This document shows positions 26,422 to 37,038 of a DNA stretch of 64,000 bases, piece by piece. Every line of letters begins with the position of its first letter. Within the stretch, counting starts at the first letter, position 1. Location: NCBI RefSeq assembly GCF_001262605.1, contig NZ_LGTC01000001.1, positions 3,609,001 through 3,673,000 of the forward strand, read 5' to 3'. Source of the stretch: Pseudobacteroides cellulosolvens ATCC 35603 = DSM 2933. Its GTDB lineage: Bacteria > Bacillota > Clostridia > Acetivibrionales > DSM-2933. The notes under the pieces were generated by a model. The model saw nothing but the letters and a program-made list of their open reading frames with translations, did not search any database and was not told the DNA's origin. A program made the position numbers and the translations under genes.

Positions 26422-29222
26422 TTACCAATTTTTACTTTGAGCTTGCCAGATACCAGTATTAAAGTATGCATCTGAACCTATAAACATACTCTTTCGTTCT
26501 GCTTCTCCAGCCAAATGCCATCTGAGCCATGCTAAAGTTGCTGGAAGAGCATATTTTGGGCCGGTACCGTGGTCTACTCCCTGCATTAAACCCATCCAAA
26601 CTGGAACTGTTGCTTTGTTATAATCGTTTCGAGTGTTTTCGAGAGCTAAATTATCTGCCAATCCACAAATAAGTGCAGTGGGTTTACGCATCTTACTTGC
26701 TCCATTGCCATCAAGGGATCCACCGTCAACGTGAATTGTTGTTGTTATTCTGGGATCACTTGCTACACCATAAGAAGCCACTGAACCGAGCGAATGTCCG
26801 CCGGCAGCAATTCTGCTTGTGTCAAGTTTTTTGTAATATTGACTTGATGAGTTGTTATTCTGTGCTATGATCCAATCTATTCCTGCTTTCATTTCAGCTC
26901 CTGAATCTGATGGAGATTCACTGTAAACTACAAATCCATGTGAAGCAATTCTTCTCATTATATCTTGATAGAAACTTGGATCAGAACCTCCTCCCGGACC
27001 CCATATAAATATGGGATGTGTAGTAACTCCCTGACTTCCAAGATTAGCTGGCCTAACAATCCATGCTTTACCATTTGGCCCAACATTTTTTTCTACTGCT
27101 AGTGAAAATGGGCCGTCTTTTTCAACACTATCAACAGAAGGTAAAATTTTTGTACCAGCAGATACAAGCGGTGTTGGCGTTATTGTATTTGTCGGAGTAC
27201 CAGGCGCAACTATGCTTCCTGACTTATTAAAATTTGAAGCAATAATTAGAACATCTGCCATGTTTATAACACCATCTCCATTTAGGTCATATGCCAAATT
27301 ATATTTTGCTGAACCATTAGCCGCATTAAAAGCTGATGCTAAAAGTAAAACATCTGCCATATTTACAATACCGTCATTGTTGATATCACCTTTAATTGTT
27401 GGACCCGTGCTTGGTTTTGTTGACGTTGCAGTAGGTGCTGCAGTCTTTGATGGTGATGTTGAGTTTAGTGCATCGGCAAATGCTTTTTGTATTGCATAAT
27501 ACGCAGGCTTTTTCTGACCATTGTCATTAAAAATCAATGGAGCTATTGCTTTGTCTTCTGGAGACTCAGGATTTACACGCCATGATTGGGAATCTCTTAT
27601 TCCCCATACCTGGAAAGCCCTGCAAAATGGTTGTTCTACACATGCTTTCGCTATCCAGCCATATATCTGAGCCTGTTTCTCAAGTCCAGCCTGTGTTGTA
27701 TCGGGACAACCGACATCCATTTCTGTAACATAGCTTTCAACACCTAAATCAGCTAATTTCTGCATCTGGTCCGCAAATCTTTTGGCATCAGTTTCGGTAA
27801 AGCTTGGTCCCAAGTGCATTTGGAAACCCACACCATCTATTGGAATGTTGCGGCTCTTAAAATCTTTTACCATTTCATAGACACCCTCAAATTTGGCAGG
27901 CCTTGTTTCCATATCATATTCGTTATAGACCAGTTTAGCGTTTGGGTCAGCCTTGCGAGCTGCTATAAATGCATCCTCAATATACTTTTTGCCTTGCTTC
28001 TGCCCAAAGATGGAAGCACCATCCTGGCCATTTGTTCCAATTGCATTGATACGATATGTACCATCTTTTTGAAATGCTTCATTTACTACATCCCATGCAT
28101 AAATTTTACCTTTATAATGATTACCAACGTTGCTTATGTATGTTTCCATCATGTTCTTTGTTCCATCAACCCATCCGGGGTTATACTTATGCCATACAAA
28201 AGCATGACCATGAACAATCATATTGTTTGACAGGGCAAAATTAACCAAACTATCACCACCGCTATAATTATACTGATTTTGGCTTGGTGATATTGCACCT
28301 ATTTTCATATTGTTCTCACTTGTTACTATATCAAACTCAGTTTTTACAATATTTTGATCACTACCGCTCAGATTCCCGGAAATTGCAGCACCGACATAAA
28401 ATTCATGCCCTTTAGCCCTTATTTTTTGTGCCAACGAGCGAAGGGGATCATCTGTACCAACAACTGCAGTACTGCTAGATTTAACTGGAGTTGGTGTATT
28501 TGTTTGTGTATTGGTATTGGAAGGTGTTGGGCCAATCTTAAGATCCATCTTGGTCATATCAGCTTTACCGCTGCTTTGATATCCCTCAACAACCATGGAG
28601 ACTTCATACATTTTGCCCATTTTCATTCCTTTAGCTTCCCACGCTTTAAAGTGCTCACTGACACTTATAGTTCCACTTGTTCTTTTTGATGTGCAGATAC
28701 TCCAATACTGCTGAAAAGTTGTATCCCCTTTTATTGAAGGTCCGGTTCTTGAGTTTTGATAAATTTCATATGTACGGCCGTCAACAGTAGCTGTTCCTTT
28801 CATTTGTATACCGTTTCCCGGTGGCTTCCAAGTACCGTAACTATCTATGATGTAATATTCTACAAGGGGATTTTCCGTCCACCCATAGACAGCCATGTAT
28901 GAGTTACCGTTAGGCTGGTAGTTACAGGAGTAGTCAATTGAGATATTACCATATTCCTGATAAGTCTTAGTCGACCCTAGTTTCTTTCCGGTACGAAATA
29001 ATATATTATTGATATTACTCCATGAACAACTGAATGTTCCGCCCCGTTGAGAGTCATAGTACCGGTACCGTTATCTTTCCAGTATTCATAGTTATAGCCG
29101 TCAATTGTACCAGTAGCATTTGACGTAAGCGTTGTTGCTGCTTGTACGTTTACTGGAAACAAGGAAAACAAGATGGCAAAAGTCGCAATAATGGAAATAA
29201 TCGCCTTAACTTTATTCAACAT
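26422..29222 (-). pseudogene. Cellulosomal GH11-GH10-dockerin-esterase, frameshifted in the GH11 module
   Basis: The reading frame is broken: an N-terminal piece (28977-29222: signal peptide, first GH11 strands, last shared residues TMTLNG) and a long downstream piece to 26422. At 29042-29045 the - strand has four Gs where the intact homologue at 7.2 kb implies five, so one added base restores a protein of about 930 residues. Order: signal, GH11 with both Glu (LVEYYIIDSYG, VVEGYQSSG), linker, GH10 (WDVVNEAF, VTEMDVG), dockerin (DINNDGIVNMADV, DLNGDGVINMADV), then an alpha/beta-hydrolase with Ser in GGHSLGS, Asp in CGLADN and His in GVDHGTG. The last module looks like a PET-hydrolase/dienelactone-hydrolase relative acting as an esterase; CE family not assigned. 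The defect may be a sequencing error. Confidence 0.85.
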
Positions 29223-29261
29223 TTACTCACCCCTCCCCATTTCTTTAAATTTCAGTTTCAT
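29223..29261 (-). CDS. Possible 12-residue leader ORF before the xylanase
   Basis: ATG at 29261 follows GGGGGAG (the ribosome site that starts the sister xylanase at 7.45 kb) and reads MKLKFKEMGRGE, with its TAA directly abutting the xylanase ATG. It is probably a shifted remnant of the ancestral start, with a new site (GGGGAGGGGTGAG) now serving the gene. Translational coupling is possible. Confidence 0.3.
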   Translation of the reverse strand: MKLKFKEMGRGE

Positions 29262-29473
29262 TTTTCAACTCCCCCTTTTTTTAAGATTATTGATTTCTTA
29301 TGAAGCAAGGCTGAATACTAAAAAACACTTAGTAATGGCAAGGTATTCCTTATTTACTTTTAATAATACCCTTGTTCAACATATGTTGCTTTATATAGAT
29401 AATAAAATGAAATTAAATCTTTAATACACTAATGGGTGGTAAAACTCTATTTTCTAAAACCATGATGATTCCT

Positions 29474-32209
29474 CTACTTCATCAGGGCTTCTTTTAATGC
29501 ATTATACGCTGGCTTTGGATTAAAATTATCATCATATATGAGAGCTCTGCCTGTGCCTGGGAAAGTTCCTGGAACCCAGGAATATTTATCGGTAAATCCC
29601 CAAACCATAAATGTTGTAACATTATCATTTCTTAAGGCAATTTCCATTAATGATTTGTAATTGTTTGCCTGTGTCTGGAAACCGGTAGTTTGGTTTTCCG
29701 AAGAGTTCATACGAATATCCAGTTCAGTAATGGATACCTTTACTCCTATCGCTGCATATCTCTTGATGTTTTGCTCTATAGCATTAAGCTGGGAAGCACT
29801 CATTCCATTGATAAAGTGACATTGGAATCCTACTCCGTCAATGGGTATTCCTCTTTCCTTCATGCTTTTAATCATATTGTATGCTGTATTGGACTTGGCA
29901 TCCATATCCTCAATATTGTAATCATTATAGTAGAGGAGTGCATTAGGATCAGCTTTTCTTGCAGTCTGGAATGCAATGTCTATAAAATCATTACCGATTT
30001 TATTTGTCCATACACTTCTTCTAAGTCCATTACCGCTATCGTCACAAGCTTCGTTGACAACGTCCCATTCTGCGATTTTTCCCTTAAAATGTTCCATGGT
30101 CTTGGTAATGTGGTTATTCATCGCTGAAATAAGTCCATCACGACTTCCACTCCAATTTCCCATCCATCCAGGAAGTTGAGCATGCCATACAAGAGTATGT
30201 CCACGCACTTTTTTATTATTACTTAAAGCATAGTTAACCAATTTATCGCCGTTTGTAAAGTTGAAATTATTTTGTGAAGGCTCTATGGCATCAACTTTCA
30301 TTTCATTTTCAGCTACAACCATTCCAAATTCGTTTTTCAAAATATTAGCATAAGTCGAACCTGTTGAATTAGAAAACCATTGACTGTTAACACATGTACC
30401 GAACATTTTTCCCTTGGCTGCAGCTAATTGGTATAAAGCTGTTCCTGATGGTGATGGAATAGGAGTTGGTGTCACCACACGAGTTGGGGTTGATGCTTTT
30501 GTCGGAGTTGGTACAGGCGTATTGCCTGGAGAACTGATTACAGTATTAAATTTGGAAGCAATAATAATGACATCAGACATATTTATTGCTCCATCATTAT
30601 TTAGATCATAAGATGGATCATATTTACTGTCCCCTATAACTGAACCGAATGCCTTAGCCAAAAGAATCACATCAGCCATATTTATAATACCATCTTTATT
30701 CAAATCCCCCGTAGGAATTGTTACAGGTATTGTTGGTATAGGTGTATTTGCCGCACTGCCGCCAAATGAAAACCAATCAATATTTACAGGGCCTGAAAAT
30801 ACCAGATAAAGGTCATTTACTCCTGTAACTTTATTTATATTACAGGTCTGTTCCTGATATGTATTCCAGTCTCCTGTAGCTTCCACCGACAGTGCACCCA
30901 TAAGAGTACCGGTGGGACCATTGAGTCGCAGTTCGATTTTAGAAGTAAGTTCACCTGCAACAAGAGCCTTAAAAGAAGTGGCACCACTTCCAAAATCTAT
31001 TTTATTATATGCCAGGTAATTACCGCTTTCTATATAACCCAAACCGCTGCCATTAGTGGTAGTTATTGTTTCAATGGTCGAAGAATTAATGCTGTTATAC
31101 TTCTCTGCCTCTATCTGTGTAAAGGCTGATCTAGGCCCCGGCGTAGGTTCTGCAAGCCTTGTAGGTGTAGGAGTAGAGGTATCTGCAGGTGTAGGTGTAG
31201 CTGAAGGATTTGAAGTAGCTTGACTTCCAGGATAATTTCTGATAAGTCCCAAATCCCAGATGAGCTTTTGGTAGTCACCAGATAGGCTTAAAGTGCCTTG
31301 GATGAGAAAATCAACATGGTTTATGTCATTAATTTCGAGTTTCTGGTTATATCCTGTACGTATGAGTTCACCGTGGGAAACATTAGTAGTCCACTTAGTA
31401 GTTGAATTATATTTAGTAAGATTTCCTCTCCATGCCCATTTTTCGGCAACCTGGGTCCATGGTCCCCCAGCACTTGATGATGTCCATAACTCGTAATATC
31501 TGCCATCTTTCATGTCTTCGATAAGCAAATAGTATTTGCCGTCAGCAAGGGATTTATAGACCTCAGCACCTTCAAAAACTCCAGACATGGCTACAGTAGG
31601 TGCACTCCAACCTTTAGGGAAGTTTGAAAGTGACGTTTTACGCATATAAAGCCTGCCTGAACCATCATCCGGCGTATTGTACATATAGGCGTTTTGATCG
31701 TCACAGATGACGAAATAATCCCACCCCATATTCCCGGATATGCCGAAGGATTGGGGCCCTTTCCACGAACTTGGGTCAGCTATGTTAGTCGTAGTTGAAT
31801 ACGCAGCTCCATATGTACCATCCTGATAAACAAGATACCATAATTTCTGAGGCTCGAAATAAAATACTTCCGGTGCACAGAAATAACTTTCTCCAATTTT
31901 GCTCATGTAGGTACGTTTTGCATTTTTTAGCTCTGGAATTGTGCTTGCGGACGTATAAAGCATCTGCCACCCGCCGCTTTGATTTGCACCGGTGTAAAAC
32001 ACGTGGTATTTGCCACCATAGTAAACAATAGTCGGGTCTTTCGCCCCATAATAGTCGTACGGCGGCAACTCACGGTGGAAAATTACAGGTTCATCTACTG
32101 TCCATGATGGATTTGCATTTGCTGCAGCGTTCAATACAGTAGCAAACATCAGTAACATAAAAACCAATCCAAAAGCAATTGAAAAACTTTTTTTAATAAA
32201 ACACTTCAT
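29474..32209 (-). CDS. Cellulosomal GH62 arabinofuranosidase-CBM6-dockerin-GH10 xylanase
   Basis: 911 residues. Signal peptide about 1-32. GH62 about 33-328: base Asp58 (AKDPTIVYY), Asp164 (GWDYFVICDD), acid Glu213 (VFEGAEVY) and the family block WTTNVSHGELIRT. Linker. CBM6 about 362-482. Dockerin about 500-557 (DLNKDGIINMADV, DLNNDGAINMSDV). Pro/Thr linker. GH10 about 588-911 with Glu720 (WDVVNEA) and Glu829 (SITELDIR). GH62 removes single arabinose branches from xylan and GH10 cuts the cleared backbone, so the fusion is synergistic. The CBM6 and GH10 are near-duplicates of those in the gene at 5.0-7.5 kb. GH62 is uncommon in clostridial cellulosomes. Confidence 0.94.
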   Translation of the reverse strand: MKCFIKKSFSIAFGLVFMLLMFATVLNAAANANPSWTVDEPVIFHRELPPYDYYGAKDPTIVYYGGKYHVFYTGANQSGGWQMLYTSASTIPELKNAKRTYMSKIGESYFCAPEVFYFEPQKLWYLVYQDGTYGAAYSTTTNIADPSSWKGPQSFGISGNMGWDYFVICDDQNAYMYNTPDDGSGRLYMRKTSLSNFPKGWSAPTVAMSGVFEGAEVYKSLADGKYYLLIEDMKDGRYYELWTSSSAGGPWTQVAEKWAWRGNLTKYNSTTKWTTNVSHGELIRTGYNQKLEINDINHVDFLIQGTLSLSGDYQKLIWDLGLIRNYPGSQATSNPSATPTPADTSTPTPTRLAEPTPGPRSAFTQIEAEKYNSINSSTIETITTTNGSGLGYIESGNYLAYNKIDFGSGATSFKALVAGELTSKIELRLNGPTGTLMGALSVEATGDWNTYQEQTCNINKVTGVNDLYLVFSGPVNIDWFSFGGSAANTPIPTIPVTIPTGDLNKDGIINMADVILLAKAFGSVIGDSKYDPSYDLNNDGAINMSDVIIIASKFNTVISSPGNTPVPTPTKASTPTRVVTPTPIPSPSGTALYQLAAAKGKMFGTCVNSQWFSNSTGSTYANILKNEFGMVVAENEMKVDAIEPSQNNFNFTNGDKLVNYALSNNKKVRGHTLVWHAQLPGWMGNWSGSRDGLISAMNNHITKTMEHFKGKIAEWDVVNEACDDSGNGLRRSVWTNKIGNDFIDIAFQTARKADPNALLYYNDYNIEDMDAKSNTAYNMIKSMKERGIPIDGVGFQCHFINGMSASQLNAIEQNIKRYAAIGVKVSITELDIRMNSSENQTTGFQTQANNYKSLMEIALRNDNVTTFMVWGFTDKYSWVPGTFPGTGRALIYDDNFNPKPAYNALKEALMK

Positions 32210-32258
32210 AATTTGACATCTCCTATCTCTTATATTTTATAATAGAGAAATATTCACA

Positions 32259-34184
32259 TCATTTTCCCAAGTCAGATTTTATAGCTTTATACCAAACATC
32301 TGCCATTTTATTATAACCTGCAGCATTAGGATGAACTCCATCAGCCAGATCAGAGACGGTAAGTGCTGAGTACATGTCCACCATATATACAGGTTTTCCT
32401 TGATTGGTCTTATTTTGGACAATTCCCTGAATTTGAGCGTTATATGTCTTTACATCTGCATAGCTCAGCGGGATAATGCTAGCTACATAAAGTTTACCGC
32501 CTGATGGTAATTTCGCACAAATCTTGTCAATTAATGCACTTAACCTAGCAGGAGCATTATTCAAATCATACTTTTGGGAAATATCATTTGTGCCAATATG
32601 TAACAACACAATTTTTGGGTTGTATTTATCCATCCATGAATTGATATTTATATCAATCTGGTCAATTCTCCATCCTGAATGTCCCTCATGATTCTTATCT
32701 CCAAGTTCTGAAGGCCCATTCGATAGAGAACCTACAAAATCCACAACAAGCCCATCATTGGCTATATTTTTCCAAAGCTTAATCCTGTATCCACCCGGTA
32801 CGTTGATTCCATCGGTTATCGAATCACCCAAAGGCAATACCTTTGTGGTAACTTTTGAACTTGGAACCGGGGTTGGAGTTGGTGCCTTGGTCGGAGTTGG
32901 AGTTGGTGCTTTTGTGGAAGTTGGCGTTGTAGTCGGTGCTTTTGTTGATGTTGCGATAGCTACTATTTCACCAAAATTTCCAGCAATAACTATAACATCA
33001 GACATGTTTATTACACCGTCATCGTTCAGGTCATAGGCTAAAGCATATTTAAAATCTCCTCTTACTGCATTAAATGTACTTGCTAAAAGTATAACATCAG
33101 ACATATTAATCACACCGTCATTGTTGAGATCACCTTTAGTTGTAACAACAGGATTTGTTGTTTGGGTTGGTGTGTTGGTGGGTTTTGTAGTTGGTGTGTT
33201 GGTAGGTGCTGCTGATGCAGCGGCTAGATATTGCTTTAACCAGGTAAGTGCAGGACGTTCCTGCCCTGATGTCGAGATTAAATGTGTATTGCTTATCCAT
33301 GTTGAACCCTGAATATAACCCCACAACGTGATACCTTTAACATATTGACTTTCATATAAAACAGGGAATTTTTCTTTATATCTGTTTAGCTGTGTAGAGT
33401 CATCACCTGTCATGTCAAGTTCAGATACGTATATTGGCAATCCAGTTGCACCCAATGTATTTAAAACACTCTTCATTGTATTTGTAGAAACATTATCCAT
33501 ATTAAACTGGTGACACTGTATTCCTATTCCATCTATTAAACCTTTACCCTTTAAAATGTTTATGATCTTGACATAATTATTTGTTGCATTGGGATCACTT
33601 ATTATTCCATATTCATTTATTAGCAGCTTGGAGTTTGGAAATGCTTTCCGTGCCTGTTCAAATGACCAAACAATCCAATCCCAACCCGTTGAGCCGCTTC
33701 CCCCCAGAGCATTTCTATAGGAAGCTGGTGCATGTAAGGGCTCATTAACAACATCCACATAATCAGCATCGGGGTATTTTGTACCGGCAGCCTGAATCCA
33801 ATTTGTTACCGCTGTTTTCTGGTCAGCCGCTGAAAGACTGCCTATCCATGATGGTTCCTGATTTCCCCATACTAAAGTATGAAATTTAAATGGAAATCCA
33901 TTGGTTTTACAGTAGTTGTAAATCAGATCCGTATTGCTCCAGTTCCTACTGCCGCGACTGTATTCTACACTGCCCCATTTACTTGCATTTTCAGGTGTTG
34001 CCTGATTCCAGTAAGTTGCAAAATTTGATGGAACACTGCCTGCAATAATATTACCTACCCACTTTGGGCCTTTTGCCATTGCCGCTTCTGCATTTCCAAT
34101 CGGTAAAACCCAACAACAAAGCACTGAACATAAAATAACTAAAACCCATTTTTTATATTTAGAAAAACTTAATGAAATACCCAT
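32259..34184 (-). CDS. Cellulosomal GH10 xylanase-dockerin-CE3 acetylxylan esterase
   Basis: 641 residues. Signal peptide about 1-35. Compact GH10 about 36-325 with acid/base Glu148 (VDVVNEPLH) and nucleophile Glu255 (YVSELDMTG). It is divergent from the other GH10s in the window. Thr/Pro linker. Dockerin about 350-410 (DLNNDGVINMSDV, DLNDDGVINMSDV). Linker. CE3 SGNH esterase about 447-641: Ser455 (LGDSITDG), GHSGWRIDQI, HIGTND, and Asp615/His618 (DGVHP). It cuts the xylan chain and removes acetyl groups. The GH62 gene starts 49 bases downstream. Confidence 0.95.
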   Translation of the reverse strand: MGISLSFSKYKKWVLVILCSVLCCWVLPIGNAEAAMAKGPKWVGNIIAGSVPSNFATYWNQATPENASKWGSVEYSRGSRNWSNTDLIYNYCKTNGFPFKFHTLVWGNQEPSWIGSLSAADQKTAVTNWIQAAGTKYPDADYVDVVNEPLHAPASYRNALGGSGSTGWDWIVWSFEQARKAFPNSKLLINEYGIISDPNATNNYVKIINILKGKGLIDGIGIQCHQFNMDNVSTNTMKSVLNTLGATGLPIYVSELDMTGDDSTQLNRYKEKFPVLYESQYVKGITLWGYIQGSTWISNTHLISTSGQERPALTWLKQYLAAASAAPTNTPTTKPTNTPTQTTNPVVTTKGDLNNDGVINMSDVILLASTFNAVRGDFKYALAYDLNDDGVINMSDVIVIAGNFGEIVAIATSTKAPTTTPTSTKAPTPTPTKAPTPTPVPSSKVTTKVLPLGDSITDGINVPGGYRIKLWKNIANDGLVVDFVGSLSNGPSELGDKNHEGHSGWRIDQIDININSWMDKYNPKIVLLHIGTNDISQKYDLNNAPARLSALIDKICAKLPSGGKLYVASIIPLSYADVKTYNAQIQGIVQNKTNQGKPVYMVDMYSALTVSDLADGVHPNAAGYNKMADVWYKAIKSDLGK

Positions 34185-34209
34185 ACATATTTTCCCCCTT
34201 ATATTAAGG

Positions 34210-34245
34210 ATAAGACCTTACATCTTATTGTTTGCAAGGTCTTAT
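34210..34245 (-). other. Intercistronic stem-loop
   Basis: 10-bp stem ATAAGACCTT / AAGGTCTTAT with no T-run. It sits between the GH43-CBM6-Doc stop and the GH10-Doc-CE3 start. It may be an RNA-processing or stability element rather than a terminator. Confidence 0.5.
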
Positions 34246-34297
34246 GATATTTAAGTTCATTTCTTTTATTTACACCAGTTAGCAGACAATCTTATTA

Positions 34298-35944
34298 CTA
34301 TTTCAATACGGCATTAAAATTTACTGCAATAATAATTACTTCTTTCATATTTATAACACCGTCACTGTTCAAATCATATTCCGCCTTATAATTTATATCA
34401 CCATTGACCGAATTGAAACTTAATGCTAAAAGTATAACGTCTGACATGTTTACTATTCCATCACCATTAATATCTCCAGTAAGGTTCGGTTTTGGTGTTG
34501 GCGTGCTTGTCGGTGTGTTTATTGGTGTGTTTGTAGGTGTGTTTGTTGGTGTGTTTAAAGTTTGATTAAACTGCCACCAACTAAAGTTAAATAAATAATC
34601 GCTTCCACCTGTGAACTTAAGGAACAAATCGTGAACACCTGTCGCACCGCTAACTGAACATGTTTTAGTTGTCCAGGTCTGCCAGCCACCGGTTCCTTCC
34701 ACTTTACAAGTACCAACCAATTTACCAGTAAGGCTATCCAATCTAATTTCTATATTTCCTCCTTGTGTACTACTTGCTACTCTAGCATCAAAACTCGCTG
34801 CACCACTGCTGCCAAAATCTACCCCTTTAATCTGGATCCAGTCTCCGTTTTGTATCATACTAACATTTCTTTGGCCTTCACTGCATGCCTCAGTTTCAGT
34901 ACCAGACTCTTTATACATGTTAACAGCAGTGTTCTTAACATAAGGATCTACATATTTGAGCTGTTTCAAACCATCAACTGTTGGAACTACCTGCTTAATA
35001 GTACCGTCAGTGTTATAAAACATCTCATCGATAGCCGCATTTCTTTGATAATTAGTTTCTACTCCTCGTTGTTTACCTAAATTTCTGTTGTGGTATACAC
35101 AATACCATTTATCTTTAAACTTCAAAGTAACTGCATGATTATTGTTACTATAATTATCTGGAGGCTGTGGAAGTATTACTCCCTTATATGTAAAACCTGA
35201 TGTAGGACTTTTGCTTGTCATATACTCAATTTTTGAAGCACCCTGAGTAAAATCGCTGGCATATGAAAAATAATACGTTCCATTATACTTATGCATCCAT
35301 GAAGCTTCAAAAAATCTAGGTGCACTCATTGCTATTGCTGATCCTACAGTGCTTATCATGTCACTGCCCAGCTTGATAACCCTTATATTGTTTTGACCGT
35401 TTCCTCCAAAATACATATATGCCTGTCCATCATCATCAACAAAAACACCAGGGTCGAATAGCCACATATTGGTTGCTGGTTGCACTCCAGGAGTATTTCC
35501 TGTTACAAGAGCTGATGAACGAGGATCTTTAAAAGGTCCGGTTGGACTATCACTTACTGCTACACCGATACCGTTTCCTCCGTTACCGTAGTACAAATAG
35601 AATTTATTATTGCGATATACAATTGATGGTGCCCAAGAAACGCTAGCCCATTTTGAATCTGTCTTGGCATTGAAAACCTCTCCATGGTCTGTCCAGTTTT
35701 TCAAATCATCCGTTGATATACAAGTGATATCAGGAATATTGTATGTTGACTGACCTGCTGTAAGATCTGCGTCGTGTGACAAGTAAACATAAAGTCTCCC
35801 ATTATACTCTACTGCGGTAGGATCCGCTGTATAACGCTGAGAGAAAATTGGATAGTCTGCAATACTTTTTACCGGAAAAAGAGTCATTAAAATACTGCAA
35901 ATACAAACTACTAACCATACCTTTCTTAAACTTTTGATCATCAT
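34298..35944 (-). CDS. Cellulosomal GH43-CBM6-dockerin
   Basis: 548 residues. Signal peptide about 1-29. GH43 about 31-330: base Asp41 (YTADPTAVEY), Asp in WLFDPGVFVDD, acid Glu in PRFFEASWMHKY. CBM6 about 340-460 (EACSEGQRNVSMIQNGDWI to DYLFNFSWWQF). A short TPTNTPT linker, then a dockerin about 485-545 (DINGDGIVNMSDV, DLNSDGVINMKEV). The second calcium loop ends in Lys-Glu rather than Ala/Ser-Asp, which may weaken it. It probably acts on arabinose or xylose side groups of xylan. It is the first gene after the arabinose operon, with repeat element 1 in its upstream region. Confidence 0.93.
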   Translation of the reverse strand: MMIKSLRKVWLVVCICSILMTLFPVKSIADYPIFSQRYTADPTAVEYNGRLYVYLSHDADLTAGQSTYNIPDITCISTDDLKNWTDHGEVFNAKTDSKWASVSWAPSIVYRNNKFYLYYGNGGNGIGVAVSDSPTGPFKDPRSSALVTGNTPGVQPATNMWLFDPGVFVDDDGQAYMYFGGNGQNNIRVIKLGSDMISTVGSAIAMSAPRFFEASWMHKYNGTYYFSYASDFTQGASKIEYMTSKSPTSGFTYKGVILPQPPDNYSNNNHAVTLKFKDKWYCVYHNRNLGKQRGVETNYQRNAAIDEMFYNTDGTIKQVVPTVDGLKQLKYVDPYVKNTAVNMYKESGTETEACSEGQRNVSMIQNGDWIQIKGVDFGSSGAASFDARVASSTQGGNIEIRLDSLTGKLVGTCKVEGTGGWQTWTTKTCSVSGATGVHDLFLKFTGGSDYLFNFSWWQFNQTLNTPTNTPTNTPINTPTSTPTPKPNLTGDINGDGIVNMSDVILLALSFNSVNGDINYKAEYDLNSDGVINMKEVIIIAVNFNAVLK

Positions 35945-36084
35945 TAAATCTCCTCACTTTAAAATTGTATTTTATTGTTTATTTATATAAGTGCATTCTA
36001 AATTTTTTAGAATTAGTGTTACTTTTATCGCCTCCTATTTAATTCCTGTAACCATATTAATTCTTATATAACATTAGTCATGAC

Positions 36085-36176
36085 AAAAATAACTTCTGCT
36101 ATAAATTTCGCTCAAATGAGACTTAGTTCTTCAACACCCCCTCAAAAGCAGAAGTAATTTTTCATTCATGCTTAAC
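36085..36176 (-). repeat. Structured intergenic repeat, copy 1
   Basis: Outer stem CTTCTGC / GCAGAAG with A- and T-rich flanks. The - strand core is GTGTTGAAGAACTAAGT followed by GAGCGAAATTTATA. The inner stem is degenerate here. It lies in the 400-base gap between araD and the GH43-CBM6-Doc gene; the rest of that gap shows only a weak inverted repeat (CAACAAT / ATTGTTG) near 36210-36250. Confidence 0.6.
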
Positions 36177-36344
36177 TCAAGGTTTTAAGAGCAATGAATT
36201 CATAATGTCCAACAATTCATTTCATAATACATTTTCGTATTGTTGAACTTTTTTAAGTTAGGTGTTTATTTTAATAAGTAAAAAATTTTAATTATATTAA
36301 AGATAACTAACTTTAAACCTTAATAAAATCTAGCTGCGAAGTGG

Positions 36345-37034
36345 CTAACTTTGGCCATAGTACGCTTTACTGCCATGCTTTCTCAAAAAGTGCCTATCTA
36401 ATAATGTTTTATCAATCTGCTTTAAATCAGGTTTGAGAGAAAATGCATGATAAGCCATCATGGCAACCTCTTCTAAAACTACTGCATTATGTACTGCCTC
36501 CTGCGGATCTTTTCCCCAGCTAAAAGGCCCATGGTTACTAACCAGAACTCCGGGGACACAAACCGGATTTTTATCCTTAAAGGTCTCTATAATAACATTT
36601 CCGGTTTGTTCTTCATACTGACCGTTAATCTCTTCATTGGTCAGTTTGCGTGTGCAGGGAATTTCACCGTAAAAATAATCAGCATGGGTGGTTCCTAGAG
36701 CCGGAATCCCTCTACAAGCTTGAGCCCATACGGTAGCCCACCGGGAATGTGTATGTACTACCCCTCCTAATTCCGGATAGTTTCTATAAATCACCAGATG
36801 AGTCATTGTATCGGAAGAAGGGTTAAGTTTTCCCTCCACTTTGGTCCCATTAAGGTCCAGTACCACAAGATGTTCAAGCCTTAATTCCTCATAGGGTACC
36901 CCGCTGGGCTTTATCACAATAAGGTTTTCCCCCCTGTCAATTCCACTTACATTTCCCCAAGTGTATGTTACAAGCCCTCTTTTTGGAAGCTCAAGGTTTG
37001 CTTCCAATACTGCCTCTTTTAACGTTTCCAGCAT
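36345..37034 (-). CDS. araD: L-ribulose-5-phosphate 4-epimerase
   Basis: 229 residues, full family length. Zinc ligands HTHSRWATVW and HADYFYGEIP, with NHGPFSWGK near the C-terminus. It is the last gene of the arabinose operon, starting 4 bases after the araB stop, and makes D-xylulose 5-phosphate for the pentose phosphate pathway. The second copy is at 4.2-4.9 kb. Confidence 0.96.
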   Translation of the reverse strand: MLETLKEAVLEANLELPKRGLVTYTWGNVSGIDRGENLIVIKPSGVPYEELRLEHLVVLDLNGTKVEGKLNPSSDTMTHLVIYRNYPELGGVVHTHSRWATVWAQACRGIPALGTTHADYFYGEIPCTRKLTNEEINGQYEEQTGNVIIETFKDKNPVCVPGVLVSNHGPFSWGKDPQEAVHNAVVLEEVAMMAYHAFSLKPDLKQIDKTLLDRHFLRKHGSKAYYGQS

Positions 37035-37038
37035 AACC

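Noticed and set aside
29690..30127. Long open frame opposite the GH10 module (and similar ones at 5340-5696 and 27814-28230)
   Set aside because: Mirrors of conserved GH10/GH11 coding sequence; the pattern repeats wherever those modules occur, and no start site is supported.
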